64,000 nt of DNA from Berberis thunbergii. Its lineage: Eukaryota; Streptophyta; Magnoliopsida; Ranunculales; Berberidaceae. The notes under the pieces were generated by a model, which saw only the letters and a list, made by a program, of their open reading frames with translations, made no database searches and was not told where the DNA came from. Below, piece by piece: positions 23,386 through 36,500 of this stretch. Location: positions 1 through 64,000 of the forward strand of contig QNQO01001153.1 in assembly GCA_003290165.1 (NCBI GenBank). Reading direction: 5' to 3'. The position numbers were made by a program, and so were the translations under genes. Within the stretch, counting starts at the first letter, position 1. Each line of letters opens with the position of its first letter.

Positions 23386-24198
23386 GAAACAACCATTAAT
23401 TTAAACAAAAAAATTGTTCTTCAAACTCAGTTATACCTTCACAACCGATCCAATACGAATCCGTTCAGAGTGACAAAACATTCATGAATAAAAAAATGTT
23501 AAACATGAAAATATTAATACAATCATTTGTAGCTAACAAATGACATAAAATAATTGCTCAAACTGCAGTTAAAGAAATTATTTGTATCCATCTGTTGTCT
23601 ACAAATAAATAAAATCATTAATAAAAGAGTCTTTATTGATCATAAAAGAATAAAATTAGGTTTTTTATTTGTTTAGGAAGGGTAGATATGTCCTATAATT
23701 TTATGAGTTAACATGTGTTATGGTCATAAAAATATAAAATTATGTACAAATTAGTTATTACATCAACTACCATAACTAAATTATTTATTTTGTGAAAAAG
23801 TAAGCCGGTCATTTTTCCGGAAAAGAAATTCCCCTATCAGATTCAAGGGCGTAGATGAAGCCTAAGTGGGTAATTCGAGGAACATCTAAAAGGTTACGAA
23901 AGATGATTGATGAAGTGCGAAGCTGGATGGAATGGGACGTCCAAGGGCATGTAAAAACGTCCCTTTTCCTTCTTTTCTTCTCCATAGGTGTGACTGACGA
24001 CCAGAGCGTTCCACCGCCACCAGTATCACCCCCACTCGACCTCCTCTGAACTAAACCTGCTTCTGATTCCCAACTCTTCCACCCTTTCTGAATCGACGCC
24101 CCACCTTCATTTCTCTCTCTCCAATCTCTTATCGAACCACCTTCGATTTCTCTAATCTCTCCACTCTCTCCAGTTTCTTCCAATCGAACCCAATTCAC

Positions 24199-24573
24199 TC
24201 ACTGATCCCAGCCCCACCACACATATTGCACGCATGACGTAAGTTAGACTTGAGGAGTAGACGCAGACAACTAGTTTCTCTCTCTCTTGAAAGAAAGAAA
24301 GAAAGAATTCAGACAAATGTCGGAGAAACTCTATTCAATCAATCAATCCATGTTTAAGTTTCCACCAGCACAGCACATCACATCACATGACAGCGCCAGT
24401 AGCTCAACTTGTTCCTCTTAGAAGCAAACCCCCTTCCCCCTGAAATGATCGACGAAACCCTAGCAGTAGCATTGCATTCTCTCAGATTTCAATAATACCG
24501 AGTTGGATCAGGATCAGATCCGTCTCTTCAGCTTCGATCTGAATCCATATTTCTCCTTCCTCTCTCTAAATTC
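24199..24573 (+). promoter_or_regulatory. Probable AP1M 5' leader and promoter-proximal region
   Basis: Immediately upstream of the AP1M start lies a CT- and AG-rich stretch (TCTCTCTCTCTTGAAAGAAAGAAAG at about 24275-24305 and TCTCCTTCCTCTCTC near 24551-24567), typical of plant 5' leaders. No clear TATA box at a fixed distance was identified. The preceding 23810-24198 has an open - strand frame that I do not consider a gene. Confidence 0.4.
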
Positions 24574-27500
24574 ATGGCTGGCGCTGCTTCCGCGCTCTTT
24601 CTTCTAGACATCAAAGGTCGCGTCTTGGTCTGGCGCGATTACCGTGGTGATGTATCAGCACTTCAGGCCGAGAAGTTCTTCACAAAATTCATTGAGAAGG
24701 AGGTCAGCCAATTCAACTTTCCTATTTATTTTTTTATTCGTTAGCTTTTCTTTCTTAATTATATTTCTTAGGGGGTGTATTGTATCTGGATTCTGTGGGC
24801 AATTTAATAAATTTCATGAATTTTGAAAATCCAAGTGTATTCAATTTGGATTTAAAAAAGTCCACAAAAGTCTAGGAGTATTCAATCAGGATTTTAAAAA
24901 GTCCTTTTGAAATCCACAAAGTCTAGGGGTATTCAATATGGATTTCAGAAAGTCCACAAAAGTTTTAGGGTATTCAAAATATCATTCATATTTATGGATT
25001 TGGAAAATTATCGATTCTCATGGACTTTGTAGTGTTAGGTATAAATAACAAAGTTCAATAGTTTGTCGGCCTCCATATCAAAGATTTCAACGTGAAAAAA
25101 AATCTCCCTCTCTCTTTTATCACATCTTATTCTCTGTAACTAGTCTCTTCTCATCAAGACTAGCCATTTTCATACCCTCTTTAACAAGTTGTGCCTCTGC
25201 AGACTCAAGGGTCGCCACCACAACAAAGTTAGGCCAATCCATCTGCATTCTCTCATGCTAAATTTCATCTTTCCCTTATCCCAACTTTGTGTCGTATAAA
25301 GATGAGAGAAAATAACTTCTCTCTCTTTCTTTTCTACCTTTCCCTTTCTTTTCGATACAACTCTGTCTCATTTTTTATAGCATCAGTTTGGTATGTTTAA
25401 TCTAACACCTTTACGCCAACTAGGAATGGGAAACGATGGGTACTCTCAGCATAGCTATTATAGGGTTTTAGATTCCTAATGCGAAAGCCTTGCGACAAAC
25501 TTCTATTAAGAAAATTGCAGCGTATCTTTTGTGCTCGCTAGGGGGTGAGGGTTATTAATAGGATGTGTTAGGTAATAAGCATGGTGGGGGTATGTGTGGA
25601 TATGGTGATTCTCATTGAACATTTATCAAAACTGGCAACTCCATACTTGGGTATTATAACTGGTTGTGGTAGGAGGTATATGATTTTGGATTATTTTCTA
25701 GGTTTTCATTCAAACTTAATTCCTACAATTACATAATTTCATAAAGGTGCTTTGAAACTTATGCACTTATTGCCTGTCATGTCACATTGTCCCTTTAGAG
25801 CATCTGCGCACGATTGCTTTGACAACATTACCCTGGATCACTTGGGCACAAAGGGATGCATAAAGCTAATAAGCTATAGGCCATTTGGATTTTAAGTCAT
25901 GTAGTTTGATACTTTTTTATATGCATAAGGCTAAATACTGTGTGTTTATTTCATTTTGCAAGTGATGATTTTTAATTTGGTTGTGTTGAATGATTTGATT
26001 TTGTTGAATGTTGGATTGCGATTTCATGTCATTACCTGCCTGATTATCTTTTTTTTTGTCAGATACATGTTTTGTTCTCTAATGTCTAATATATTTGGTT
26101 TGTTAGAGGATATGTCATTACCAACTTCCTTTTTATCTTGCAAATAATTAGAAATCTGTAAAAGTCGTTCATACAAAGTTCGTGGATTTTCATAAATATT
26201 TAAAAAGTCTGTAGCAAAAGTCTATGGATTTAAGAAATCAGCAAAAGTTCGTGGACAATTTAAAGAGTTTGTGGACAATTTAAAGAGTGTGGACTTTTCA
26301 AATTATTTATCAATTCCATAAGAATCCATATACAATACACCCCCCTTAAGCTCAAATTCCTGTTCGTTTAAGCTCAGAACCAAATTTTTTTTTTTTAATT
26401 TAAATTTATTGATTCTAGTTTCTACATCTATTGATAACAGCATGGTTTGAATTTAGCTTTCTATGTATTGCCAATCCCTTACATAATTTGATCATTATGT
26501 TTAGATCTACTATTATTTGCTAATTCAGTGCAAATTTTGGTCATGTAGGGTGATCCGGATTCTCAAGATCCAGTTGTTTACGATAATGGTGTCACATACA
26601 TGTTCATACAACATAACAATGTTTACCTGATGATAGCAACAAGACAAAATTGCAATGCAGCTAGTCTTTTTCTCTTTCTTCACCGAGTAGTAGTTGTAAG
26701 AGCTCTAGCTAATTTGTACAATAATATGTAAGATCTATGGCGTGTCTTTACTGCTTTTCTAATCTGTTACTAATTCTGATATATTCAATTTCTTTACAAA
26801 TTTTGTATCAGGTCTTTAAGCATTATTTTGAAGAGTTAGAAGAGGAATCCCTCAGAGATAACTTTGTGGTTGTGGTAAGACAATAATTTCGCTATTTTGG
26901 GTTTAGGTATGGCTATGGATTGGGTTTGGTTTTTCATTTACACTACCAGGCCAGATTTTTCGGGTCATACCTATTCTAACCATACCCAGCCAACCTATTG
27001 TCATCCCTTTTTGGGTTCATTTAAAAATAAAATAAAAATCCTTCTACATATATTCATGATGTAACACTGCACTCCCTGATTTTTCCAGTATGAGTTACTC
27101 GATGAAATGATGGACTTTGGTTACCCTCAATATACCGAAGCAAAGATTCTTAGCGAGTTTATCAAGACTGATGCTTACAGAATGGAAGTTACTCAGCGGC
27201 CTCCTATGGCGGTTACAAATGCTGTATCTTGGCGTAGTGAAGGGATACGATACAAGAAAAATGAGGTAGGCTCGATTTTCATTGTTCATTATTACTACTT
27301 CAATGACTACAATATGATATATTTATGAAAGCCTCTTTCAACTCAAGCAGGTATTCTTGGATGTGGTTGAAAGTGTCAATATACTTGTCAACAGCAATGG
27401 GCAAATAATTCGGTCTGACGTTGTAGGAGCTCTGAAGATGAGAACATATCTCAGGTTTTTTTTTTTTAAATTATTTTTTCAAGTAATATTTTCATTTCAA

Positions 27501-30500
27501 TTGCCTTATTTAAGAAGAACAAGTCGTTTAAAGAATCTTTAGCTATGCTGTCCGATTTTAGAATTATTTTTATTATTTTTATTTTTTAAGTAGTATTGCT
27601 TTATTTAATGAGAACAAATATTTTGAAGAATTTGTAGTTAACGTTTATGCTGTCTGTTATCAGAACTTTTCTTTTCCCAGAGTTATAATCACGTGTTTGA
27701 CGTTACTTTTTTACTTAACATCGAGATTAGGTAAATTAACTACCAAGATAGATCATTCTATTCATTCAGTTTTCTCAAGCTGAGTAACTGAAGCGTATTC
27801 CTTCTATTTGGGTGGAAGTTTCAGCCTTAAAATAAAATTTGATATTAAAAGAGAATAAAATAACGGTCCTCTCCTACTAAACTTAAGAACTTTTGTTAAA
27901 ATGTGGATTAACTGAACCTATGGATACAAGATATGACAATCTGGTTCGTGCTCTTACACGACATTCTACTACATTTATCTTGAAATCAATTTGGATCCAC
28001 ACCAGAGATTACTAGGTTAATATGGGATAGATATTGATGAACATGTGGGGGTTCAAAATCTCAAGATCTTTATTGGGCATGCTAGTGTGGGGTGTGGCGA
28101 CTGCACAATCAATTTTGGCATAATTTATTGAGTGATCTTATTTGTACCTTATAGCTTTCTCTATAGATCATTTTCAGTCATTTGTTCATATTATATGAAG
28201 TACTTCTTATATGTAAAGATATTTCACAATTTCCACGCATTTTCTTTGGGTTTAACTTCTATTATAGAAAATTTTCTTTAAGTTGTCTGTGCTTGAGTGG
28301 CCATGAGCTGGACTTAATCATATTTTTTTGTTGGGTCATAGTGGTATGCCTGAGTGCAAGCTTGGCCTAAATGATAGAGTACTATTGGAAGCTCAAGGCC
28401 GTTCAACAAAAGGAAAAGCAATTGATCTCGACGATATCAAGTTTCATCAGTATGCAACCCAACTTTTTCATTACTTTTATACTTCTATTCCAATTTTTTC
28501 AAGGAGTTTTCAATAAGATTTGGAGTACGATTTGGGCTGTACTGTGCTTGATCTTGCATAGAGGTCATTCTTTAGATGTTCTCATATTCTGACATATCAT
28601 GTTTGGTTTTAGGTGTGTGCGTTTGGCTCGATTTGAAAATGACAGGACAATATCCTTCATTCCACCTGATGGAGCTTTTGATTTGATGACTTACAGACTC
28701 AGCGCTCAGGTTTATTGATTTTTTAAAGTACTGTTCAATGTAGAAATTATCAAGGGGTCATGTCAATATTTGCTTAGTCAAATGCTTAAATTCACACTTG
28801 AAACATGATCTCTGCTTTCAGGTTAAACCTCTGATATGGGTGGAAGCACAATTTGAAAGACACTCAAGAAGCCGAATTGAGATGATGGTAAAAGCTCGGA
28901 GTCAATTCAAAGAGCGCAGGTATATTCCTACTTTTCATTTCATTTCCTATTCCTCATCTTATAAATTCCATGTTTTAGAGTTTCTTGATATTAGTCATGC
29001 GATGTCATTTGTCATACAGCACTGCAACAAATGTTGAAATTCAGGTTCCTGTTCTATCTGATGCTACCAACCCGAATATACGGACTTCAATGGGATCAGC
29101 CACATATGAACCTGAGAATGATGCATTACTCTGGAAAATAAAATCATTTCCTGGTGGCAAGGTATGATGAATGGCACTACTAACGTTCTTAATAAGGAAT
29201 GACACTAATTTGGGAAGGATTGATAGGGAGTTTATGTGATACCAATTCAGTGTGAACTGATATCAAGAATTTTCCAGGAGTATATGTTGAGGGCAGAATT
29301 CAGTCTTCCCAGTATAGTTGACGAAGAGGCTGCTCCTGAGAGGAAAGCTCCCATACGTGTGAAGTTTGAGATACCATATTTTACAGTGTCAGGAATACAG
29401 GTAATGCCGATGAATGCAATTATTCTATGTCTCAATGGGTGGATGACTGCTTGTTTGATTGCCTTTTACATTATGTATATGATTTATTTGCATTCTAAGA
29501 TTGATGATTTCAATATGCAACACCAATTTAACAAGTATGGGTGATATTGAATAAATGTCAGGGATAACTAATAATAGGGGTCTCATCGGAGAACCTAACC
29601 CCAATCCTTTGATCATATCTAAATTTTGTGCTCTTGTTAGACTAAGGATATAAGAAAGGATATACAACCTCTTGCAAACCCTTGGGGATCTAAAGTGGTG
29701 TGGTGGAATCTCTTAACCAATATGGAAAACGATGCAGGGCTAGACTCTTAAACTCCATCTCTCACCCAAAGCTTATTTCCTACCTACACAAAACTCACCT
29801 AGAACTTGTTTCCAATAGACAAAAACTCTTTATGCGAGATCAATCAAATGGGAATCGCCTTTATTCACTTCCACCAATACTTTTGCCAAAAGTTTCGCAC
29901 CACCAATCAATACAAATACCAGTGGGACTCGAAACATCTGTAATGGTTTCTTTGCCAAAGGTTTTGGAATTAGTTATCACAGAAATGATTTTCAACCCAA
30001 TCCAAAGTCTATATAATCGAAGAATCACCCCATCACCTGTCCGACGCGGGACCAAACTCGTTGCATTTGCGCCACCCGATTCTTGTGACGCCCTCATCAC
30101 AATTCATAATCAGTATCTTTGCACCTCACCTACCCGACCACCACACCATGAGGGACCCGCTATCAGCACAGGCACTCCTCTCTCTGTGTGGGTACTATTT
30201 GGCCTGTGCTTGTGACATTGGATATGGGTCGCGTCACTTTGATACCACTTGTCACAGGCTTAGCTTTCAACCCAATAAAACTCAATGATCATCCAATCAT
30301 CCATCCAATGTGGGACTAAACTCGTTATAGTGTTATAAATGACCGATTTATATTATTTTATGAATTTCCAAATCCTTTCAACTTTATACCCAAAATCATA
30401 TTTAAAGAACCAAATCCATCTAAGCCCCAGACATCCATCTCTTGTTGAAACGTGGGGGGATCCATTGAGTTGCGATTTAAAAAGATACATTCTTATCCAA

Positions 30501-33500
30501 AGGTGGTAGTTTTACTTTTATAAATAGTTCTACGGCAAACATGCTCGTGTAGTATTGTGCCCATGTCAAAGAAAATAGAGAAAATGGTGAGACTTTCTTT
30601 CATGGGGGATGAAAAATGTTTGCATGCATGAAGTTTGAATTGGTATGCAAAGGCCAAATGAAACTGGTGATCTTGGTATTTGTCACCACCTTATGAATGG
30701 GGCTCTTCTTTATAAATGGTTGTGGCGATACGGTAAGGAAGAGAATTGTATATGGAGACATGTCATCAACACGAAATATTTGGTCCTAGTGGCTTAGAGT
30801 GGATCTTGGAACACCTTTTTTTTTATCCAATGGGCCTTGAACTTGGAAATGAGCATTTCCAATATATATGCTTCCCTTGAAATGGTATCGAGATGGTGGG
30901 GATGATTGATTCGGTGAAATTAGTAGAACAAAACTTGAGTTGACAAAGCTTTAATAATCAATCTCAATCACTTTTAAAAACTAATAATAAACTTAAAAAC
31001 TAATTATAAATAACACAAAACAAAACAAACCTGAATGTTGATCCTACTTATAGTTGCTTTGCTATGGACCTACCCAATTATACAAAAGATAAAGCCTAGT
31101 TAGAATAATAATATAGATTCCCATACATGATAATCTCAAGTTGTGGAATGATGTGTGGCTTGGGGATGAGTTGCTCAAGGAAAGGTGACGTAGGCTTTAT
31201 GGCAAATGTGTTCCTTTACGATTTTTTGGGAAGATGGTCAATAACAATTCCTCGTGGAGTTGTGGGATCTTCATTTTAGAATTTTTATATCGATGTAGAA
31301 CTATGGTATGTGACTCTATAATAGGTCTCTTGGACCAATTTGTAATTGGGATTGAAAAATGAATAGAAATAGGATCGACCTAAAGGTTTTTCGGTGAGCT
31401 ATTATTTTGAAAAGTTGATAATAGATCGTCACTCTCCCGAGGCTTTCATTCCAATTAAACTAGTATGGAGGAAGCAAATTCTGTCGAGGTTAGTGTGGCG
31501 AGGGTATCTCATCTAATTTTTTGTTTTTTTTTCCATTGTCCTTTAGTTAGACATAGGGTGGGCACGGTTCGGATCGGTTCCAAATTTTGAAAAACCTAAC
31601 TCGAACCGTTAAAATTTTAACGGTTCCGATTCGGATCGGTTTCTCCATTTGAACGTTGGAATCGAACCTAACTCGAACCGTTTACAACGTTTCGATTCCA
31701 AACGGTTCCTGTATAATATTATGCAATCTTGAATATGCATCCCACCGCGAGTAAGAGTTGGTGATAAACTAAAAATTATTTCTATTCCCCCACTAGATGT
31801 GTAATGTTTCAATCTTAGGCCACCCTAGCACAACTGCACAAGTAGTGAAGTGTCAAATTTGATAAACAACTCATTCATCTCACACAACATGTGAAAGATA
31901 GAAAATGTCAAATTCGATAAACAACAATTCATTAATAGATATCTATCTATTTCAATAGGATAAAGTTATATATAATTCTTAAAGTGAAATCAAACTTAAT
32001 AACATCTTAACAATACATAGCTCATTTTACAAGCAATCAAGCACGTTCACCCCTGATTCGACGAGCAAGTTGAATGTCTTTGGACTACGATTAATCCATT
32101 GCTTGTGAGGGTGTCTTTCAGTTTCAATGGAAGATGCAAAAAACCAAAATGCATGGCTTCTGTTAAATGAAGAAAAAAAAAGTAAAAAATAAAAACGTCG
32201 ACTGGGTTTGAACCTGTGCGGGCGTAGCCCAACAGATTTCAAATCTGTCTCCTTAACCACTCGGCCATATAGACATTGTTGTGAAATTGGCTCTGGTTTT
32301 AAATTTATTATCTAACTGATTAATTATCGGATCGGAGCCAAACCGTTTTAAACAAAAATTTAGGAACCATAATCGAACCGTTTAAGAACGGTTCCGGAAC
32401 CGAACCGAATCGTTTAAGAACGGTTCCTGAACCGAATCGAATCGTTTCATAATTTTTAAAATAAAAATCGAACCGTTTGGAGTAAAATGGTCCAGTTCGA
32501 TTTGGATCCGCGGTTCCTCAATCCGTTTGCCCACCCCTAGTTAGACATGTTTGAAATGCTTTTTTTTTGGTGTATTTAGGTGGTTTGTGGATCTTGCCTG
32601 GAGACATTGAGACCTTAAAAAAGGTTAGGATCTTTCATTTATCTCTTCGAAGGGAAAGGCTTTTAGCAAATAATGTTTAAATATTTAAAATAAAGTCCAA
32701 TTTTGATCATTTTGGTGTTGTTGGAAAGCTCATAATTCAAATATGAGCATATCATTCTTGTTGATGAAATGAAGAAAAAGAAATTAGATTTATTAGTTAC
32801 ACTAAATTAATTATAACGAGACATTAGCTGTTCCAATGCGTAAGATGACCTATATATAGAATCTCTTGAAATTGAAGCTCTTGGATGTGCTCCAACGGCT
32901 TAAAAGCGGTGCTATTAATGTCTTGAGCAAATCTTGCAATCCAAGAAATGGTGATCACGAGGTTTCTAATTGACATAACAAGTTGACCAGTCATACTTGC
33001 TTTTGTGAGTACACCACAAAAATGTATCTCACTCCACAACAGCTTCATTATAAAATGAGAACTTTGTAGGGGTGGGCAAAGTCGGTTCGGTTTGGTTTGA
33101 AGCCCAAACTGCTTTCGAACCATTTTCAATCGGTTAGCCCAAATTCAAAACCGAAACCGATTATATATATGGTAAATCGAGGATGTCGGTTGGGCCGAAT
33201 TTTGGTTTTGTCTGGTTCGATTGGGCTGAAAATTCGGTCTTAACTTTTTCAACCCATTTTGATAGGCCCATTTTTAGCCCCAATGAAAATTGACAATGAA
33301 ATTTTTTAGTCCATTGATTGAAAAATACACATACAAACAAATCTAGCCTAACCTTATAATTGCCTGTCAAAATTGCCCTTTTTCTAATGCCCCAGTCAAT
33401 TAAAACCACAATTATATATTCACGTCACATATATTCCTAACTTTGTGATGAAAAACAGTATTATGATTATCCATGGAAAGGCAACATATAGCAAATTTTT

Positions 33501-36500
33501 GATACAACATATAACAAATTTCTGATACAACATATAGCAAGTCAGAAGATATTGCAGATACAACATATAACAAATTTCACTATACAAGTAATTCTGTAAT
33601 TGGAGACCTTAAGCTCTTCACTACAGTGGTTCCTTGAATCCGCAACTAGTAATAATTAGTAAAATAGAGAAATTTTGGATGAATCTGCATGTTTACTGAG
33701 ATTAAGCTTTAAAGCAATCCTTCCAAGCCAGACAATGTGCATTACCGAGAGTGGGCTATGAGTTCCACATTTAGCAGCCTCTAACTTCCTCCTGTAACAG
33801 CAACGCTCTGGGACGTATAGTTGTTCTCATCTTCATGACCCAATTGAAGGATTGCAGATTTCTGCAGCATTAAACACTCAACTCAGAATGCTAAGTCAGC
33901 ATCACTTGCCATCAAGTTTGAGAGTGATGATCATATATTCACGTCACATATATTCCTAACTTTGTGATGAAAAACAATATTATGATTATCCATGGAAAGA
34001 CAACATATAGCAAATTTCTACTCACAATCAAGAATTAGAAAACCTAATTTCATATCAACGTACCCACTTGACACGTATAAATATGAGATATCATTAGAAA
34101 ACCATATTTGTATGTACCCACTTGATATCTGCAATATGAAAAACAGTATTTGTAATTCTGTAAAACAGTATATTCTGTAATTCTGTTAAACAATATTTGT
34201 AATTTTGTAAAACAGTATCTGTAAATTCACCTTGAACTTGAAGTATAGTTGATTGAACATGAAATCACATAAAAACCAAACGTGTAATCTTAAAACTGAA
34301 AGATTGAAAGTAAATAATATAAACCCAAATAGAAATCTTTAACAACTTCAATTAAAAAATAGAAATTCATTCTTGAGCAACTCAGCAATTCAGCAACCAA
34401 CAATTCAATCTTCAAAAATAGAAATCTGTGCAACCCCAGACTCTAGTTCATAGAAACAAAAACAAAACCAGAATTAGAAATCTGTAAAGTCTAGAAATGA
34501 GAAATAAATAATATTATAATAAACGAGTAAGATTACCTGCGTCAAGTTTCTCCAGTTCGGTATACAAATCAAGCTCAGTCTTGGTTGGCTCTTTATATAG
34601 GGAACACGTACTATTACCCATTAGCCAGTCATTGCAACATACTAGATATTCAACCATCTTGGGAGTTAAGTTGGGAGTTAAGTTGGCCCTAAAAGGATCA
34701 ATGACCCTTTTTCCTAAGCTGAAAGCACTCTCGGATGCAACAGTAGAGGAAGAAACAACAAATACATCTCTTGCAAGCTGAGATAAAATAGGATATCTAG
34801 TTGCACTCTCCTTCCACCAGCTAAGAAGATTGAAATTGCTATTTGAAGGGTCTTCGGCTGGTTCTAGCAAATATTTTCCACCTCAGTTTTAATCTCCACG
34901 ACATCCTGCTCCTGCCTGAGCTTCATAAGCTCGTAAATTGTTTGAGCATGAATGTCCTCACCAACATCAACAAGTGCATTTTCAGATCTTGGCATGGTGG
35001 CATTTATAGAAGCTTGGGCAGCCTCTAGATCAGCATCAGAATACTCATTAAAAAGCTGCAGAAACATGGTCTTGATCTCTTCAACCATCACTCCAACCAT
35101 GGTCTTGTCTTGCTGCAACTTGGGAAAGAAGTATTGCAGATACAACAACTTGTACCTAGGATCCATGACTACAGCAATCACACAGATTTTGTTCAAGTCC
35201 TCCAGCCTTCTCCAATACTTGTCAAACTTCTTCTTCATTGATGTCCCAATGCTGACTAATAGGGGATCATCACTACTGATGCATTTCTCTATCTCTCCTA
35301 CAATTGTGCACATCCAAAAAAGAGGTTGGTTTGTTGTCACAACCTTGGTACCACTGAACTGTAGTGTTGTATCATAGAAAATCTTCAAAAACTTCACAAG
35401 TCTTGCTGCCTTATCCCAATCAACTGAATTTGGAGGCTCATCCCTTTTTTTTCCACCCACCCTTTTTAAGAAATAACTCTCCATCTGAGTATCCTCATCC
35501 TCCAACCTCATAAAAGCCTTCCTAAACTTCACAGCTATATCTAACATGAAATAGGTAGAGTTCCACCTTGTGCAAACATCCAAAGGAACAATCCCACCCT
35601 TGTACTCTATTTTTTCCTGAGCAGCACACTTCTTAAACTTCTCTAATCTTGCAGGAGAGGATCTGATGTACTTCACACAATTCCTAATAGCATCTATCGA
35701 GGCATCCAACTCCTCCATGCCATCCTTAACAATTAAGTTAAGGATATGGCAGCAGCACCTCATGTGCAAAAATATCCCATTCAGCACTAGCTCCTTCCAA
35801 TTTCCTATTTTTTCCTTCATATAATCAAGTGCAACTTGATTCGGGCTAGCATTATCAACCACAACAGTAAAAATCTTATCTATTCCCCATCCTATCAAGC
35901 ATGACTCTACAAGCTTCCCAATGGTTTTGCCATTATGATTAGGAATTACAACAAAGTTTATTATTCTTTTATGTAAAACCAATTTTCATCAATAAAGTGT
36001 GCTGTTAGGACCATGTAATTGACATTCTGGATTGAAGTCCAGGTGTCAGTTGTCAAGGATACTCTCTGAGAATAGGTACTGAATATTTTTTTCATCCCAG
36101 TTTTCTCACTTTGAAAAAGATCCCAGATATCTCTCACTAGAGTCCTACGGGAAGGGAGCATGAATAGAGGCTGAGTTTCCCTCATAAAATCTACAAACCC
36201 TTGACCCTCAACATGACTAAAGGGAAGTTCATCTCTAATTATCATCCTAGCACAAGCAAGCCTAGAAACCTCATCATCATAACTAACAGACCTCATATTA
36301 CCACCATTTTCAGCTAAATCAAAAGTAAGAAACCTCTGTTTTTTACCTGGAATGTAGAGGGGGCATTTTTTGCATTGACAGAGCATGTACTTGAAGTCCC
36401 ATTAGATTTGGAATGAACATTGTAGACTTGGGGGCAGTAGTTGCACTTAGCTTGAGGCTTGTCCATCTAAGAACCATCTGGGTTGGTGAGCTTGGTGAAG

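Larger units (their letters stand above)
22471..23807. mobile_element. Inverted-repeat element, about 1.3 kb, containing smaller MITEs
   Basis: About 175-190 bp at the left (from 22471, starting GGTCTACTTCTTCACAAAAT) recurs as an imperfect reverse complement at 23600-23807 (ending TGTGAAAAAGTAAGCC). The arms share TAGTTGATGTAATGGCTAAT and ACTTTTATGACC-type blocks. The interior is AT-rich and holds two smaller inverted-repeat units (23101-23253 and 23265-23385). No transposase is present. No convincing target duplication was found, so the exact ends are approximate and the superfamily is unassigned. Confidence 0.6.

Noticed and set aside
23809..24198. 129-codon - strand frame upstream of AP1M
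   Set aside because: Overlaps a 64-codon + strand frame, composition is low-complexity Gly/Arg/Ser, no recognised domain; probably the shadow of a CT-rich promoter region.
29700..30215. 171-codon + strand frame in AP1M intron 10
   Set aside because: Lies in repeat-like DNA with duplicated GGGACCAAACTCGTT motifs and a competing - strand frame; no domain recognised.
34581..35377. + strand frames over the hAT transposase
   Set aside because: Antisense shadows of the - strand transposase remnant.
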